Below, piece after piece: positions 31,166 to 39,776 of a DNA stretch of 64,000 bases. The stretch comes from Halodesulfovibrio sp. (GTDB taxonomy: Bacteria > Desulfobacterota > Desulfovibrionia > Desulfovibrionales > Desulfovibrionaceae). The stretch spans positions 1 to 64,000 of the forward strand of contig QKEJ01000177.1 of NCBI GenBank assembly GCA_003252375.1, written 5' to 3'. How positions within the stretch are numbered: position 1 is the stretch's first letter; each line of letters begins with the position of its first letter. The notes under the pieces were generated by a model. That model made no database searches. It saw only the letters and a list, made by a program, of their open reading frames with translations, and was not told where the DNA came from. Made by a program: the position numbers and the translations under genes.

Positions 31166-31933
31166 CTACTGGAAATGACACTGGTTACATTCGGTCTTCT
31201 TGAAAGGACCGGCACCCTGGGTTTCATGGCAGCCCATGCAATTGGCATGAAGGGCGGTCATCCGGCTGGGGATGACTTCGGCAACGGCCTTGTCGCTGTG
31301 GCAGGAAGTACACTTGGTGAATTCCTTGTTCAGCGTTCCGGCGGCAAGCGCGTCCTTCTGGCTGATTTCGCCATGGCACTTTTTGCAGCCTGCAAGCTGT
31401 TCTGCAAACATGTCTTCGTGGCAGTTCTGACACTTGGCATGCACGGCATCACGCAGCGCAGGCATGTTGCCGTCGGCGGTGTCGCCATGGCAGTCTGCGC
31501 AGTTGGTGGGTTCCGGCTCAATGCTCGTGTCCTCGTGGTGGCAATCCGTGCAGGAGGCAATATCCTCATGCATCTGGTGACCCCAGTCGTGGTCCTTTGC
31601 GAACTCGACGTGGTGGCAGGTCACGCACTGGAGGTCCTTGGTGAAAGACGTTTTGTGTTCCTTCACCCAGGCATCGGTGACGTTGGCCCCATGGCACTGA
31701 CCGCAGGAGAGAGGTTCCATATCTCCGGCAACGGTCTCATGGTGACAGGTCTCACAGGCAACGCCGTAATCTCTCGTATGCACCACATGATTCAAGACCA
31801 CCTTTCCGCCTGCGTTGTCGAGCAGGATACGGACGGGAGTGGTCTCCGACTTCGTCGGGGTCATGTAGCCGAAGAGAGCGACAGCGGCCAGGATACAAGT
31901 CAGCACGGCAATGGGAAAGTATCTCTTTGACAA
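31166..31933 (-). CDS. Decaheme cytochrome c of the Rnf operon
   Basis: A 255-residue periplasmic or membrane-anchored multihaem cytochrome. I count ten CxxCH motifs: CETCH, CGQCH, CVTCH, CTDCH, CADCH, CQNCH, CKKCH, CTSCH, CMGCH and CNQCH. The N-terminus (RYFPIAVLTCILAAVALFGYM) is a signal or anchor helix. The start codon is a TTG at 31933 with an AGGAAGG ribosome site, and no better ATG is available. It is the first gene of the cytochrome-rnfCDGEAB-apbE operon, so it probably links the Rnf complex to the periplasmic cytochrome c pool, a sulfate-reducer trait. Confidence 0.95.
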   Translation of the reverse strand: MSKRYFPIAVLTCILAAVALFGYMTPTKSETTPVRILLDNAGGKVVLNHVVHTRDYGVACETCHHETVAGDMEPLSCGQCHGANVTDAWVKEHKTSFTKDLQCVTCHHVEFAKDHDWGHQMHEDIASCTDCHHEDTSIEPEPTNCADCHGDTADGNMPALRDAVHAKCQNCHEDMFAEQLAGCKKCHGEISQKDALAAGTLNKEFTKCTSCHSDKAVAEVIPSRMTALHANCMGCHETQGAGPFKKTECNQCHFQ

Positions 31934-32205
31934 GGTACACCTTCCTCGAAACTTGGTGTTAAACCTAACTGTACGAAATGCGAAAGATATCTGTTGGCGT
32001 CGATTGCTTTAGAACATTTTGGGAATTTTGAAAAGGTTGGGGCTCTTTTTGTGTGATCACTCATTTACATGGGAGTAGTATCTTTTTTTCAAGAGGTTAG
32101 ATGTGTGAGTGAGTGCTCAAACCTCTCTTTTTCTGATGCTTTTTTTTATTTTTTTGTGAAAAAATGCTGTGGCGGTGCTTTCGGATGCCGTAGCGCTCCT
32201 GCATA
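31934..32205. promoter_or_regulatory. AT-rich promoter region of the cytochrome-rnf operon
   Basis: No gene is visible in this gap. It is markedly AT-rich compared with the rest of the window. It contains the palindrome GTGATCAC (32053-32060) and an inverted repeat AGAGGTT-N21-AACCTCT (32092-32126). A weak minus-strand promoter (TTGAAA, 17 bases, TGTAAA) overlaps this area. The operon promoter must lie here, but the exact elements are uncertain. Confidence 0.4.
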
Positions 32206-32240
32206 ACGAAAACGCCCCGGAAGCCAGTGCTTCCGGGGCG
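32206..32240. terminator. Intrinsic terminator of the heme chemoreceptor gene
   Basis: AACGCCCCGGAAGC-CAGT-GCTTCCGGGGCGTT, a 14-bp perfect stem with A/T flanks on both sides. It lies just past the stop codon of the minus-strand chemoreceptor at 32264. Confidence 0.85.
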
Positions 32241-32263
32241 TTTTCGTGTTTGAGGAAGGGGGG

Positions 32264-34054
32264 TTATGCCTTGTTCATTTCCAGGATGAGATTCTCCAGT
32301 TCCTTGGCAAGATCGGCAAGACTGCTCACGGCTTCGGCCGCCTGCTGCATGCCGTCGGTGGTTTCGCCGGAGATGCGGCTGATGTCGTCCACGGCGCGGT
32401 TGATTTCTTCACTGGTGGCGGACTGCTGCTCGGCTGCCGTGGCAATGGCCCGGACCTGATCCGAGTTTTCCTCCGAGAGATGCACAATCTGCTGCAGCGC
32501 CTGGCCGGAGTCGTGGGCCAGTGCCGTTGCCTGCTCAACGCTGGAGGCGGCTTCGTCCATGCTCCGGATGTTGTTGCGGGCGCTCTGCTGAATTGCGTCA
32601 ATGGCCTGGCCGACCTCCTTGGTGGCCTGCATGGTCTTTTCCGCCAGCTTGCGCACTTCGTCGGCGACCACGGCAAACCCTCTGCCCGCCTCGCCTGCGC
32701 GGGCGGCTTCAATAGCCGCATTCAGGGCCAGCAGGTTGGTCTGGTCGGCAATGTCGCTGATCACGTCCATGATGCGGCTGATGTCGTCGGCCTGTTTGCC
32801 GAGCTGGGTCATCTCCTGCTTCAGGGACTGGGCCTGCTCGTGCACCCTGCTGATCGCCCCGACGGATTCCTCGACAATGCGGGCGCCCTTGAGCGCCTGC
32901 TCCCGTGCTGCGTCCGCGCTGGACGCCGAGTTGCCGGAACTGCGGGCCACCTCGAGGACGGTGGCGTTCATTTCCTCCATGGCCGTGGCGGTCTCGCCGG
33001 TGCGCGAGGCCTGTTGTTCCATTCCCGCAGTCACCTCGTCCACCTGCGCGGAAAGCGCATCGGCCGCCAGAGAGACCTTCTGGGCGATGGAGGCGGCTTC
33101 ATGGGCCACATGGGTCATGGTTTTCACCAGGGCCGAGGACTTTTCCTCCTGCTGGCGGGCTTCGCCAAGGGCCTTTTCCGCTCTGACGGTTTCCTTGGCC
33201 GCTTCGGCGCTCTTGTCCTCGGCTTCCGTCATCTTTGTCCGCAGGTTGCTTACCATGGATTCGATGGAGCCCTTCACTTCACCCAGTTCACCGGTGAATC
33301 GGCCTTCGGGCCTGGCTGCAAGGTTGCCGCCCGCAACCGCGGTGGAAAACTGCTGTATCCGCAGAAGCGGCGTGATGATGTTCCGGTTCATGAGCGTCCA
33401 GACCACGGCGAAGATGACAAGCAGTATTCCGGCCGTGACACCGCCTATGGTTAGCTGTGCCCTGGCAATGGCGGCGTTGGCGTCCTTCAGTGAGCTGATG
33501 ATCTGGAAGGTGCCGTGAATTTCACCGGCTTTCCATCCCTCCTTGGTGCCGCCCACCACGTCCTTTTCCCCCTTGGGGTCGCCATGGCAGTACAGGCATT
33601 CCTCGGTCAGCGTGATGGGGCGGAAGAAGCGTACCTCTTTGTCCGATACGATGACCTTTTCCTTGATGCCCGTGGTCTTGAACTCGTTGATGACCGCAGC
33701 TTCAAGCTCTGTCGGCGTATTCTTGGGGTTGCGCGGCGAAACCTTGGGAACGCGCAGCGTGTACCCCGCCTCCTTGGCCTTGAGCTGGGCTGTCTTCATG
33801 GCGGTGATGATGGGCACGGCATCCATGATATTGTCCGCAGTCAGTTCGGAGAATGGCTTGATGACCCCGCCGGCCAGCTTGCGCGAACTTTCTTCCCGGG
33901 CTGCTTCCGCCATCAGGATAAGGGCCCGGCTTTTCTCCGTGGTTGCCCTGATGGCTCCTTCACGGATGCTGCTCACGTTTTGCCACGCCATAATCAGCGC
34001 CACGACAAGTGGGCCGGTCAGGGCCAGAATTAGAATTTTCCACTTGATGCTCAC
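32264..34054 (-). CDS. Chemoreceptor with c-heme (Tll0287/DUF3365-type) sensor domain
   Basis: A 596-residue methyl-accepting protein. Translation most likely starts at GTG 34054 ([20 protein letters not shown]), preceded by GGAGACAGAC; the ATG at 34147 in the track adds an unlikely leader. The N-terminal helix is followed by a periplasmic DUF3365-type domain whose [13 protein letters not shown] (Cys153 to His157) is a c-type heme attachment motif. Then come a second helix ([17 protein letters not shown]), HAMP and the MCP hairpin [22 protein letters not shown]. It likely senses redox state, oxygen or a heme ligand (inference from haem). It is transcribed alone with its own terminator. Confidence 0.93.
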   Translation of the reverse strand: MSIKWKILILALTGPLVVALIMAWQNVSSIREGAIRATTEKSRALILMAEAAREESSRKLAGGVIKPFSELTADNIMDAVPIITAMKTAQLKAKEAGYTLRVPKVSPRNPKNTPTELEAAVINEFKTTGIKEKVIVSDKEVRFFRPITLTEECLYCHGDPKGEKDVVGGTKEGWKAGEIHGTFQIISSLKDANAAIARAQLTIGGVTAGILLVIFAVVWTLMNRNIITPLLRIQQFSTAVAGGNLAARPEGRFTGELGEVKGSIESMVSNLRTKMTEAEDKSAEAAKETVRAEKALGEARQQEEKSSALVKTMTHVAHEAASIAQKVSLAADALSAQVDEVTAGMEQQASRTGETATAMEEMNATVLEVARSSGNSASSADAAREQALKGARIVEESVGAISRVHEQAQSLKQEMTQLGKQADDISRIMDVISDIADQTNLLALNAAIEAARAGEAGRGFAVVADEVRKLAEKTMQATKEVGQAIDAIQQSARNNIRSMDEAASSVEQATALAHDSGQALQQIVHLSEENSDQVRAIATAAEQQSATSEEINRAVDDISRISGETTDGMQQAAEAVSSLADLAKELENLILEMNKA

Positions 34055-34196
34055 GTCTGTCTCCTGATGCGCATGGGTGCGTGCTGGGGCACGCTGTTTG
34101 TTATTTGCGATTATGGCAAGGAGATGGATGCGGGGCGTTGCGTCCATGCGCTCTTACCACTGGATAAAAGTGAATACTGTAGTTAGTAATAACGTT

Positions 34197-34904
34197 ATGA
34201 TAGCTTTATGTCACATGATTTTTCAAAAAGTCGTGCATGCTGCGGGTGTGATGCTTCTCGTGTGCGGGCTGCTGGTGGCGTTTTCGTCCTCATGGCACCG
34301 GGGGGCAGAGGCTGCCGACACTGCCGACACTGCGGGGGCAGCCGTTGGCGGGGCTTTCCGTATCCTGCGTGTTCCGCTGTATGCGTCCCGTGACGAGGTG
34401 CAGGAACGGCATCCGGAATTGGAGTGGACGCCGCATCGTCTGCATAATGGCACCCGTGTGGGCACCCGGGGCTTTACGCAGGCCGGCTATGCCGACGGGG
34501 GATTCTACCAGGTGCTGCTTGCCCGGCCAGACCATGAAGGCGGGGCAGAAAACGGGGAGCAGGTCTGGTCTGTCACCCGCAACGTTCGCCGCCATGCGGC
34601 GGGACGCATGCCGGAGGAGCTGCTGGCTCCGTATGTGGCAGAATATGGTCCGTATGAATTGCTGTGCCGGGAGTCCTTTCCACGGCATGCGGTCTTTCAT
34701 GTCTACTGGATGCATGCACCGGCAGACTGCTCTGTTCCGGGGCTGCGGCCCGATCAGGCGTATCTCTACCTGACCCTGGTCACGGGAAAATGGACGGAGG
34801 AGTTTCTCGTGCTGGCGGACCCGGCCGCCGGACCTGCTGCCATGCCGCTGGGACGTCCCGTCATGCAGGCCGACGAGGCGAAGGGACTGATGAATTCGCA
34901 ATAG
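34197..34904 (+). CDS. Hypothetical secreted or membrane-anchored protein
   Basis: About 235 residues, divergent from the heme chemoreceptor. A hydrophobic signal (VVHAAGVMLLVCGLLVAFSSS) precedes an unassigned domain (FRILRVPLYASRDEVQERHPELEWTP...) that ends in a low-complexity tail. ATG 34197 was chosen as the first start giving a plausible signal peptide; ATG 34215 and 34248 are alternatives, and none has a good ribosome site. The body has normal codon use for the window. No family was recognised. Confidence 0.6.
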   Translation: MIALCHMIFQKVVHAAGVMLLVCGLLVAFSSSWHRGAEAADTADTAGAAVGGAFRILRVPLYASRDEVQERHPELEWTPHRLHNGTRVGTRGFTQAGYADGGFYQVLLARPDHEGGAENGEQVWSVTRNVRRHAAGRMPEELLAPYVAEYGPYELLCRESFPRHAVFHVYWMHAPADCSVPGLRPDQAYLYLTLVTGKWTEEFLVLADPAAGPAAMPLGRPVMQADEAKGLMNSQ

Positions 34905-34966
34905 TTCCTGTGTCGGAGGTTGCTGCCGGACCGCTGGACTGTTGGGCTGTCGGGCTGTCGGGCACG

Positions 34967-35000
34967 AAAAAGGGCACCGTATTCATGACGGTGCCCTTTT
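34967..35000. terminator. Bidirectional terminator between convergent genes
   Basis: AAAAGGGCACCGT-ATTCATG-ACGGTGCCCTTTT is a 13-bp stem with A/T ends. It serves the plus-strand hypothetical gene and the minus-strand MucR-type regulator. Confidence 0.8.
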
Positions 35001-35022
35001 CGCGCTGCGCGCTGAAATCTGT

Positions 35023-35421
35023 CTAGTTCTGGTTGCGGCGTTCCCACAGCTTCATGTCTTTCATCTTCTTGCGGCGTTCGCGTTGCAGAGACTTGCAGAC
35101 AAGGGGCGTTCCTTTCTTGTAGCCGCACCGTTCGCGGTATTCCTCAACGGTAAGACCGTGAGTCGCGATATGCTTCTTGGTAAGGATCTTGAAGGATTTT
35201 CCACACTCCACGCAGGTGATGGACTTTTCCTTGATGGCCTTCTTGGGATCCATGTCCAAGGTGTCATTGTCGTCATTCACCGAACAGCCTTCGCTGATCG
35301 CCTTGATGCCGTCAGCCAGCTTCTTGACCATGGTGGTGATTTCTTCCTCCGTCATGGTGCGCACGCTGGCCTGTGCCTTAACGATCTCCAAGGCTTCCTT
35401 CAGGTAGTTCTCCATCTTCAT
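35023..35421 (-). CDS. MucR/Ros-family zinc-finger transcriptional regulator
   Basis: A 132-residue DNA-binding protein. The C-terminal half carries the Ros/MucR signature CVECGKSFKILTKKHIATHGLTVEEYRERCGYKKGTPLV, including a C-x2-C-x10-H-x3-H zinc-binding unit. The N-terminal half is a helical region (about 1-60) likely used for oligomerisation. Two in-frame ATGs exist: 35421 lies only two bases after GGAGGA, while 35415 (MENYLKE) has eight bases of spacing and may be the real start. Members of the family repress or activate surface, motility and cell-cycle genes in alphaproteobacteria; the targets in sulfate reducers are not known to me. It is monocistronic. Confidence 0.9.
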   Translation of the reverse strand: MKMENYLKEALEIVKAQASVRTMTEEEITTMVKKLADGIKAISEGCSVNDDNDTLDMDPKKAIKEKSITCVECGKSFKILTKKHIATHGLTVEEYRERCGYKKGTPLVCKSLQRERRKKMKDMKLWERRNQN

Positions 35422-35843
35422 ACTCCTCCGGGTGAGCTGATGTGTGGCGGTGCATCATGCTCCCTGACTTGTCATGACTCCGAAGTTTTATTCCAGAAAC
35501 CTTTGAAAAATGCAATGAATTTTAAGCAGACTGCAATATTTAAAATATATTGTAATGTGGTCTGGTGTATTTGATTTGTCAGTAGAATGCATACTGTTAT
35601 GTTTCTTGATATGGCGTGGCGAATGTCTGTCCATGACGTCGAATATCGTTACATTCTTGTGCAACAGTGCTTTGTGAATGTGTCATAATGTGGGGTATAG
35701 ATTTATCAAATCGCATATTGTGCATGTTATCGGCATGCCGCTATGCTTCATGGGGTGCAGAGGTGAAGATGTCCCCTGGACAGAAAGAGACATCGGAAGT
35801 CGGGAGAGGGGAGGCACCACGGCCCTTTTTGTCTCCCGGGCGG
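35422..35843. other. Intergenic region, AT-rich, no gene recognised
   Basis: The part next to mucR (35480-35730) is AT-rich and must hold its promoter (for example AATATTTAAAATATATTG near 35540). No convincing ORF, RNA or repeat was found; the plus-strand ORFs here run through the gene at 35844-36470 and look like shadows. Confidence 0.5.
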
Positions 35844-36470
35844 CTACAAAGCCTGAACTGCCAGGGAAAGGGCCGAGGCGGAAAAGCCTGCAAGGCCACC
35901 GGTCAGGAGCCCGCAGGTGCGAAAGATGCGTGTCTCTGCGTGCAGCAGGCTATGAAACGGCACGCTGTCCGGCGTATTAAGCCCCTGCAGCAGGAGTTGG
36001 CGGATGGTTGCTTCCAGTTCTTTGCTCCGTATCCCGGTGCGGACAGCATTCTGCAGGATGGATGGCAGCAGGGTGTCGAGTTCCCGTTTGAGCATTTCGC
36101 GCAGGGTCTTGCCCAATGCTCCCTTGATGAGGGCTCCGGCCATGGGGTGGATGGAGGCGAGCCGCTCTTCCATGAACCGGTCCACCCAGCCGTGCAGGGC
36201 TTCCGCGGCGGCGGTGCGGACCATGTCCGTGTAGCGGCTGCTCTGCTTGTCCCCGGCATCCGCAAGACTCTGCCGCAGGAGGAGGGTGATCTGTGTGGCC
36301 ATGCGCTCTGTGAGGCCGTACAGATAGCTTCCGGGCCCACGGCCACGAAGGAGACGTGTCATGATCAGGCTGTGGAGCAGGAGACCGGCCAGGGCGCCGA
36401 TGGCGCTGCCCAGCCCCAGTTGCAGAAGCGGGAGAAGGGAGGAAGGAAGCGAAAGGAGAGCCGAATCCAT
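35844..36470 (-). CDS. Hypothetical membrane-anchored protein (DUF445-like in appearance)
   Basis: A 208-residue protein starting at ATG 36470 with CGGAGT upstream; the track start at 36614 lacks support. It has a hydrophobic N-terminus (LPLLQLGLGSAIGALAGLLLHSLIM), a long amphipathic middle with basic/acidic helices (MAGALIKGALGKTLREMLKREL), and a second hydrophobic region at the C-terminus (GLLTGGLAGFSASALSLAV). The arrangement recalls DUF445-type membrane proteins, but the match is not firm. It appears monocistronic. Confidence 0.7.
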   Translation of the reverse strand: MDSALLSLPSSLLPLLQLGLGSAIGALAGLLLHSLIMTRLLRGRGPGSYLYGLTERMATQITLLLRQSLADAGDKQSSRYTDMVRTAAAEALHGWVDRFMEERLASIHPMAGALIKGALGKTLREMLKRELDTLLPSILQNAVRTGIRSKELEATIRQLLLQGLNTPDSVPFHSLLHAETRIFRTCGLLTGGLAGFSASALSLAVQAL

Positions 36471-36664
36471 GTGATACTCCGTCAGAAGGCGTTTATCATG
36501 CGGCCGGGTTGTCTGTAATACGACGTCTGCGACATGGCAATGTGTGGAGCGATTGCCGGGGAACGGCTGGGGAACGGCCGGGAAGCGAGTGGGACGATGG
36601 ACCTTTTGCCGCAAAGATCGTACAAGGGCTGGAGTGAAACTCAGCTTGCGACCGGAGCTCTGGA

Positions 36665-36904
36665 ATGAAGTACATCATGTTTGAGGATTTTTCGGGACAG
36701 CCCGTGCCGTTCATCTTTCCGCAACGCGTGGATCATGCCGACATGCGCGAACAGCTGCCCTACACACGGGTGCTGTCCGCCGGATACGTGATCATGGAAA
36801 ACAACGAATTCACCTGCTACGGCAGCAGTCCGGAGCTGCAGGCCTCGGCGCAGCCCGAGGATGCCGATATCATGCGGCGCAAGTTCTCCCGCCGGGATCT
36901 CTAG
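36665..36904 (+). CDS. Small hypothetical protein upstream of cbiA
   Basis: A 79-residue soluble protein (MKYIMFEDFSGQPVPFIFPQRVDHADMREQL...). ATG 36665 follows a CGGAG site. It ends only four bases before the cbiA start, so it belongs to the same transcript. No domain was recognised. The tight coupling to cobalamin genes suggests co-expression but says nothing definite about function. Confidence 0.7.
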   Translation: MKYIMFEDFSGQPVPFIFPQRVDHADMREQLPYTRVLSAGYVIMENNEFTCYGSSPELQASAQPEDADIMRRKFSRRDL

Positions 36905-36908
36905 CCGG

Positions 36909-38291
36909 ATGACCAAAGTACTCATCGTTGCCGGCACCCACAGCGGCTGCGGCAAGACCCTGACCAGCCTTGCCCTCATGGCTGCGCTTGTGCGGCGGGG
37001 GCTGGTGGTGCAGGCATTCAAGGTCGGGCCGGACTTCATCGATCCCGGGCATCATGCTGCGGTTACCGGACGTCCCAGCCATACGCTGGATGGCTGGATG
37101 ACGGGCCGCAAGGCCGTGCAGGATATCTTTCTCCGGCATACGGTCCATGCCGCCGTACGACCGGATGTGGCCGTTGTGGAAGGGGTGATGGGGCTGTATG
37201 ACGGTGCCTCCGGTTCAGGTGATGCCGGATCCACGGCCGAAATCGCCAAATGGCTGGATGCGCCTGTCCTGCTGGTGGCGGATGCCCGCTCCATGGCCCG
37301 CTCGGCCGCTGCGCTGGTCAGCGGCTATACCGCCTTTGATGATGCCCTGACCTTTGCGGGCGTGGTGTTCAACCGTGTGGGCAGCGAGAACCACAGGGCG
37401 CTGCTTGCAGAATCCATGGCCACCTACTGCCCGTCGGTCCGTCTGGCGGGATGCCTGCCGCGTGACGAGGCTCTGTCCGTACCATCCCGGCATCTGGGGT
37501 TGATGACTGCGGACGACCATCCTCTTGCCGCGCCGCGTCTTGAGGGCATGGCCAACTGGGTTGAGGGCGGCGTGGATGTGCCCGGACTGCTTTCGCTGCT
37601 CCCGTCCCTGCATCCCGGGCTTCCGGAAGAGCCTCGGGAGCGGCCCGTGCGTGCCCGGATAGGGGTGGCCCGCGATGCCGCCTTCTGCTTCTATTACGAG
37701 GATAACCTGCGCCTGCTGCAGGAGGCGGGGGCCGAACTCTGCTTCTTTTCCCCCCTTGCGGATGCCGAACTGCCCGCCGGTCTGGACGGACTCTATCTGG
37801 GAGGCGGATATCCGGAGCTGCATGCCCGGCAGCTTGCCGGCAATATCGAGATGCGCCATGCCGTACGTGAATTCAGCGAGAGCGGCAGGCCGGTCTACGC
37901 CGAGTGCGGGGGCTTCATGTACCTCATGCGGGAGCTGCGCACGGCCGAGGGCGAGACAGTGCCCATGTGCGGCTGCTTTGCCATGCGTTGCCGGATGGAT
38001 GAACGGTTCAGGGCGCTGGGGTACCGGGAGGTGAACACCATGGCTCCCTCAATCCTGGGGCCGGCCTGGACCGTGGCACGCGGGCACGAATTTCATTATT
38101 CCTATGTGGCGGAGCAGGATCCCTCCGCCCTGGCCGTCTACAAGGTCAAGGATCGCAGGGATTGGCTCGGGCAGTCGGAAGGCTTTGTCCACCGCAACAC
38201 CCTCGGATCCTATGTCCATCTTCATTTCGCTTCTAACCCCGCCGTGGCAGAGGCCTTTGTGGAGGCCTGCGTGCGCGGCTCCCGAGGATAG
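36909..38291 (+). CDS. cbiA: Cobyrinate a,c-diamide synthase
   Basis: A 460-residue CobB/CbiA enzyme that amidates the a and c side chains of cobyrinate with glutamine and ATP, in corrinoid synthesis. The N-terminal P-loop domain shows VAGTHSGCGKTLTSLALM and KVGPDFIDPGHHAAVTGRPSHTLD. The C-terminal glutamine amidotransferase domain has GLYLGGGYPELHA and the catalytic-cysteine motif YAECGGFMYLM. ATG 36909 was preferred over the track's 36861, which overlaps the preceding gene. It is followed five bases later by cbiC. Confidence 0.96.
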   Translation: MTKVLIVAGTHSGCGKTLTSLALMAALVRRGLVVQAFKVGPDFIDPGHHAAVTGRPSHTLDGWMTGRKAVQDIFLRHTVHAAVRPDVAVVEGVMGLYDGASGSGDAGSTAEIAKWLDAPVLLVADARSMARSAAALVSGYTAFDDALTFAGVVFNRVGSENHRALLAESMATYCPSVRLAGCLPRDEALSVPSRHLGLMTADDHPLAAPRLEGMANWVEGGVDVPGLLSLLPSLHPGLPEEPRERPVRARIGVARDAAFCFYYEDNLRLLQEAGAELCFFSPLADAELPAGLDGLYLGGGYPELHARQLAGNIEMRHAVREFSESGRPVYAECGGFMYLMRELRTAEGETVPMCGCFAMRCRMDERFRALGYREVNTMAPSILGPAWTVARGHEFHYSYVAEQDPSALAVYKVKDRRDWLGQSEGFVHRNTLGSYVHLHFASNPAVAEAFVEACVRGSRG

Positions 38292-38296
38292 ATTTC

Positions 38297-38938
38297 GTGA
38301 CGTCGCTCCAACCCTACTTCACGCCGACGGGCATAGAAGCCCGTTCCTTCGAGATCATCGACGCCGAGGTGCCGAGCCCGCGCCCCTTTGAGGGGGCACA
38401 GTGGGAGATCGCCCGTCGGCTTATTCACACTTCGGCGGACTTCGACCTGCTCAACCACATCACATTTCATCCGGATGCCGTGGCGGCCGGGCTGGCGGCG
38501 CTCCGGCGCGGCTGCACCGTGTTCACGGATACCGAGATGGCCCGTTCCGGCATTCCCCTGCGGCGCATGGAGCCGCTGGGCTGTTCCGTGCAATGTCTGC
38601 TGAACCGGCCCGACGTGGTGGCCCGCGCCAAGGCGGACAACACCACCCGCGCCCATGCGGCCATGGATGCTGTTCAGGCCGAGCTCGGCGGCAGCATCAT
38701 GGCCATAGGCAACGCCCCCACGGCCCTTATCCGGCTCATGGAGCACATGGACACCGGGGGCGGCATGCCTGCGCTTGTCATCGGCATGCCGGTCGGGTTT
38801 GTGAATGCGGCGGAGTCCAAGGAGCTGCTGCTTGCGCAGACGCGCATCCCCTATGTCACCATCCGGGGGCGCAAGGGCGGCTCGCCGTTGGCTGCAGCCA
38901 CGGTCAACGCCCTGGCGGAGATTGCCCTGCGGCAATAA
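38297..38938 (+). CDS. cbiC: Precorrin-8X / cobalt-precorrin-8 methylmutase
   Basis: A 213-residue CobH/CbiC enzyme that moves a methyl group from C-11 to C-12 to give (cobalt-)hydrogenobyrinate. Family motifs are RRLIHTSADFDLLNHI (the HTS segment includes the catalytic histidine), TDTEMARSGI, AIGNAPTAL and GMPVGFVNAAESKELL. The start is GTG 38297 with GAGG upstream. It ends in a hairpin shared with the convergent lutC gene. In an anaerobe the anaerobic (Cbi) pathway is likely, hence the symbol. Confidence 0.96.
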   Translation: MTSLQPYFTPTGIEARSFEIIDAEVPSPRPFEGAQWEIARRLIHTSADFDLLNHITFHPDAVAAGLAALRRGCTVFTDTEMARSGIPLRRMEPLGCSVQCLLNRPDVVARAKADNTTRAHAAMDAVQAELGGSIMAIGNAPTALIRLMEHMDTGGGMPALVIGMPVGFVNAAESKELLLAQTRIPYVTIRGRKGGSPLAAATVNALAEIALRQ

Positions 38939-38964
38939 CGGATTCCGGGACATACACGCATGAA

Positions 38965-38998
38965 AGGCGCGGTATGGCAACGATGCCATGCCGCGCCT
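38965..38998. terminator. Hairpin terminator between cbiC and lutC
   Basis: AGGCGCGGTATGGCA-ACGA-TGCCATGCCGCGCCT, a 15-bp stem with one G-U pair. It lies in the 82-base gap between convergent genes and has short T-rich stretches on both sides (CTCTGTTGT; TTTCATG). Confidence 0.7.
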
Positions 38999-39020
38999 CT
39001 GTTGTGCGGGGAGGAGGGCG

Positions 39021-39767
39021 CTAGGCGTCCACCACGACCAGATGCATGGCTCTGGGGCCGTGTGCGCCGTGTACCATGCAGGCTTCAATATCGGCCGTCT
39101 TGGATGGGCCGGAGATGAAGGTGAACGAGGTTGCCGCGGGAGCGCCCCCGGCATGGTCCAGGGCGATGCGGGCATAGAGCTCCGGCAGAGTGGCGAGCAA
39201 CTGCGTCTGCCGTATTACGGCCACGTGCACCGACGGCACCAGCGATGTGGCGCGCGGTTGCTGCGGCGTGGTGGCCACGGCAATGGTTGCCGAATCAGCC
39301 ACGCACCATTCGGCGCTGGTTATGCCCATGTAGGAGGCGATAACGGCGTTGCGGGCCTCTTCCGGCGTTTCTCCGTCGTGCGTCACATGCACCCGGATGT
39401 CGTGCGGCGCAAGCACATTGGAAAGGTCGAGCGCCTGCAGCAGCGGGTGGTCGTGCATGGCGACCTGCTTGGCGCCGCCCCATTCGGTGTCGGTTTCCAC
39501 GGCAATTGCTGCGACAACGGCGGCGGCTTCCTGCACGGAAGACGCCGTATGCACCTGCAGGTTGATGGGGGCAGCGGCGTTGCGCAGGACATCCAGCAGG
39601 GCCGCCTGTTCCGTTGCGGAGCGGTCTGCTGCGGCGAGCAGGGCCTGCTGCTCGGGCAGATGGGTTTCGCTGCGCGAATCAAAGAGGCCGGGCACGCTTT
39701 CCGGAAGCCGCCGGACCGGGTGTCCGAGCGCGGAGCGGATGGTGGCAAGAAAGGTGTTCTGTTCCAT
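39021..39767 (-). CDS. lutC: Lactate utilisation protein LutC (LUD domain)
   Basis: A 248-residue LUD-domain protein. Family features include GITSAEWCVADSATIAV, RATSLVPSVHVAVI and the C-terminal SFTFISGPSKTADIE...GAHGPRAMHLVVVD. LutC works with LutA and LutB in an NAD-independent L-lactate dehydrogenase (established in Bacillus subtilis). ATG 39767 has AGGAGA, which overlaps the lutB stop region. It is the last gene of the lutABC operon. Confidence 0.95.
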   Translation of the reverse strand: MEQNTFLATIRSALGHPVRRLPESVPGLFDSRSETHLPEQQALLAAADRSATEQAALLDVLRNAAAPINLQVHTASSVQEAAAVVAAIAVETDTEWGGAKQVAMHDHPLLQALDLSNVLAPHDIRVHVTHDGETPEEARNAVIASYMGITSAEWCVADSATIAVATTPQQPRATSLVPSVHVAVIRQTQLLATLPELYARIALDHAGGAPAATSFTFISGPSKTADIEACMVHGAHGPRAMHLVVVDA

Positions 39768-39776
39768 GATCGTCTC

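Noticed and set aside
35667-36518. 283-residue plus-strand ORF
   Set aside because: It overlaps the minus-strand membrane protein gene antiparallel and has no domains; the minus-strand gene has a ribosome site and plausible membrane segments.
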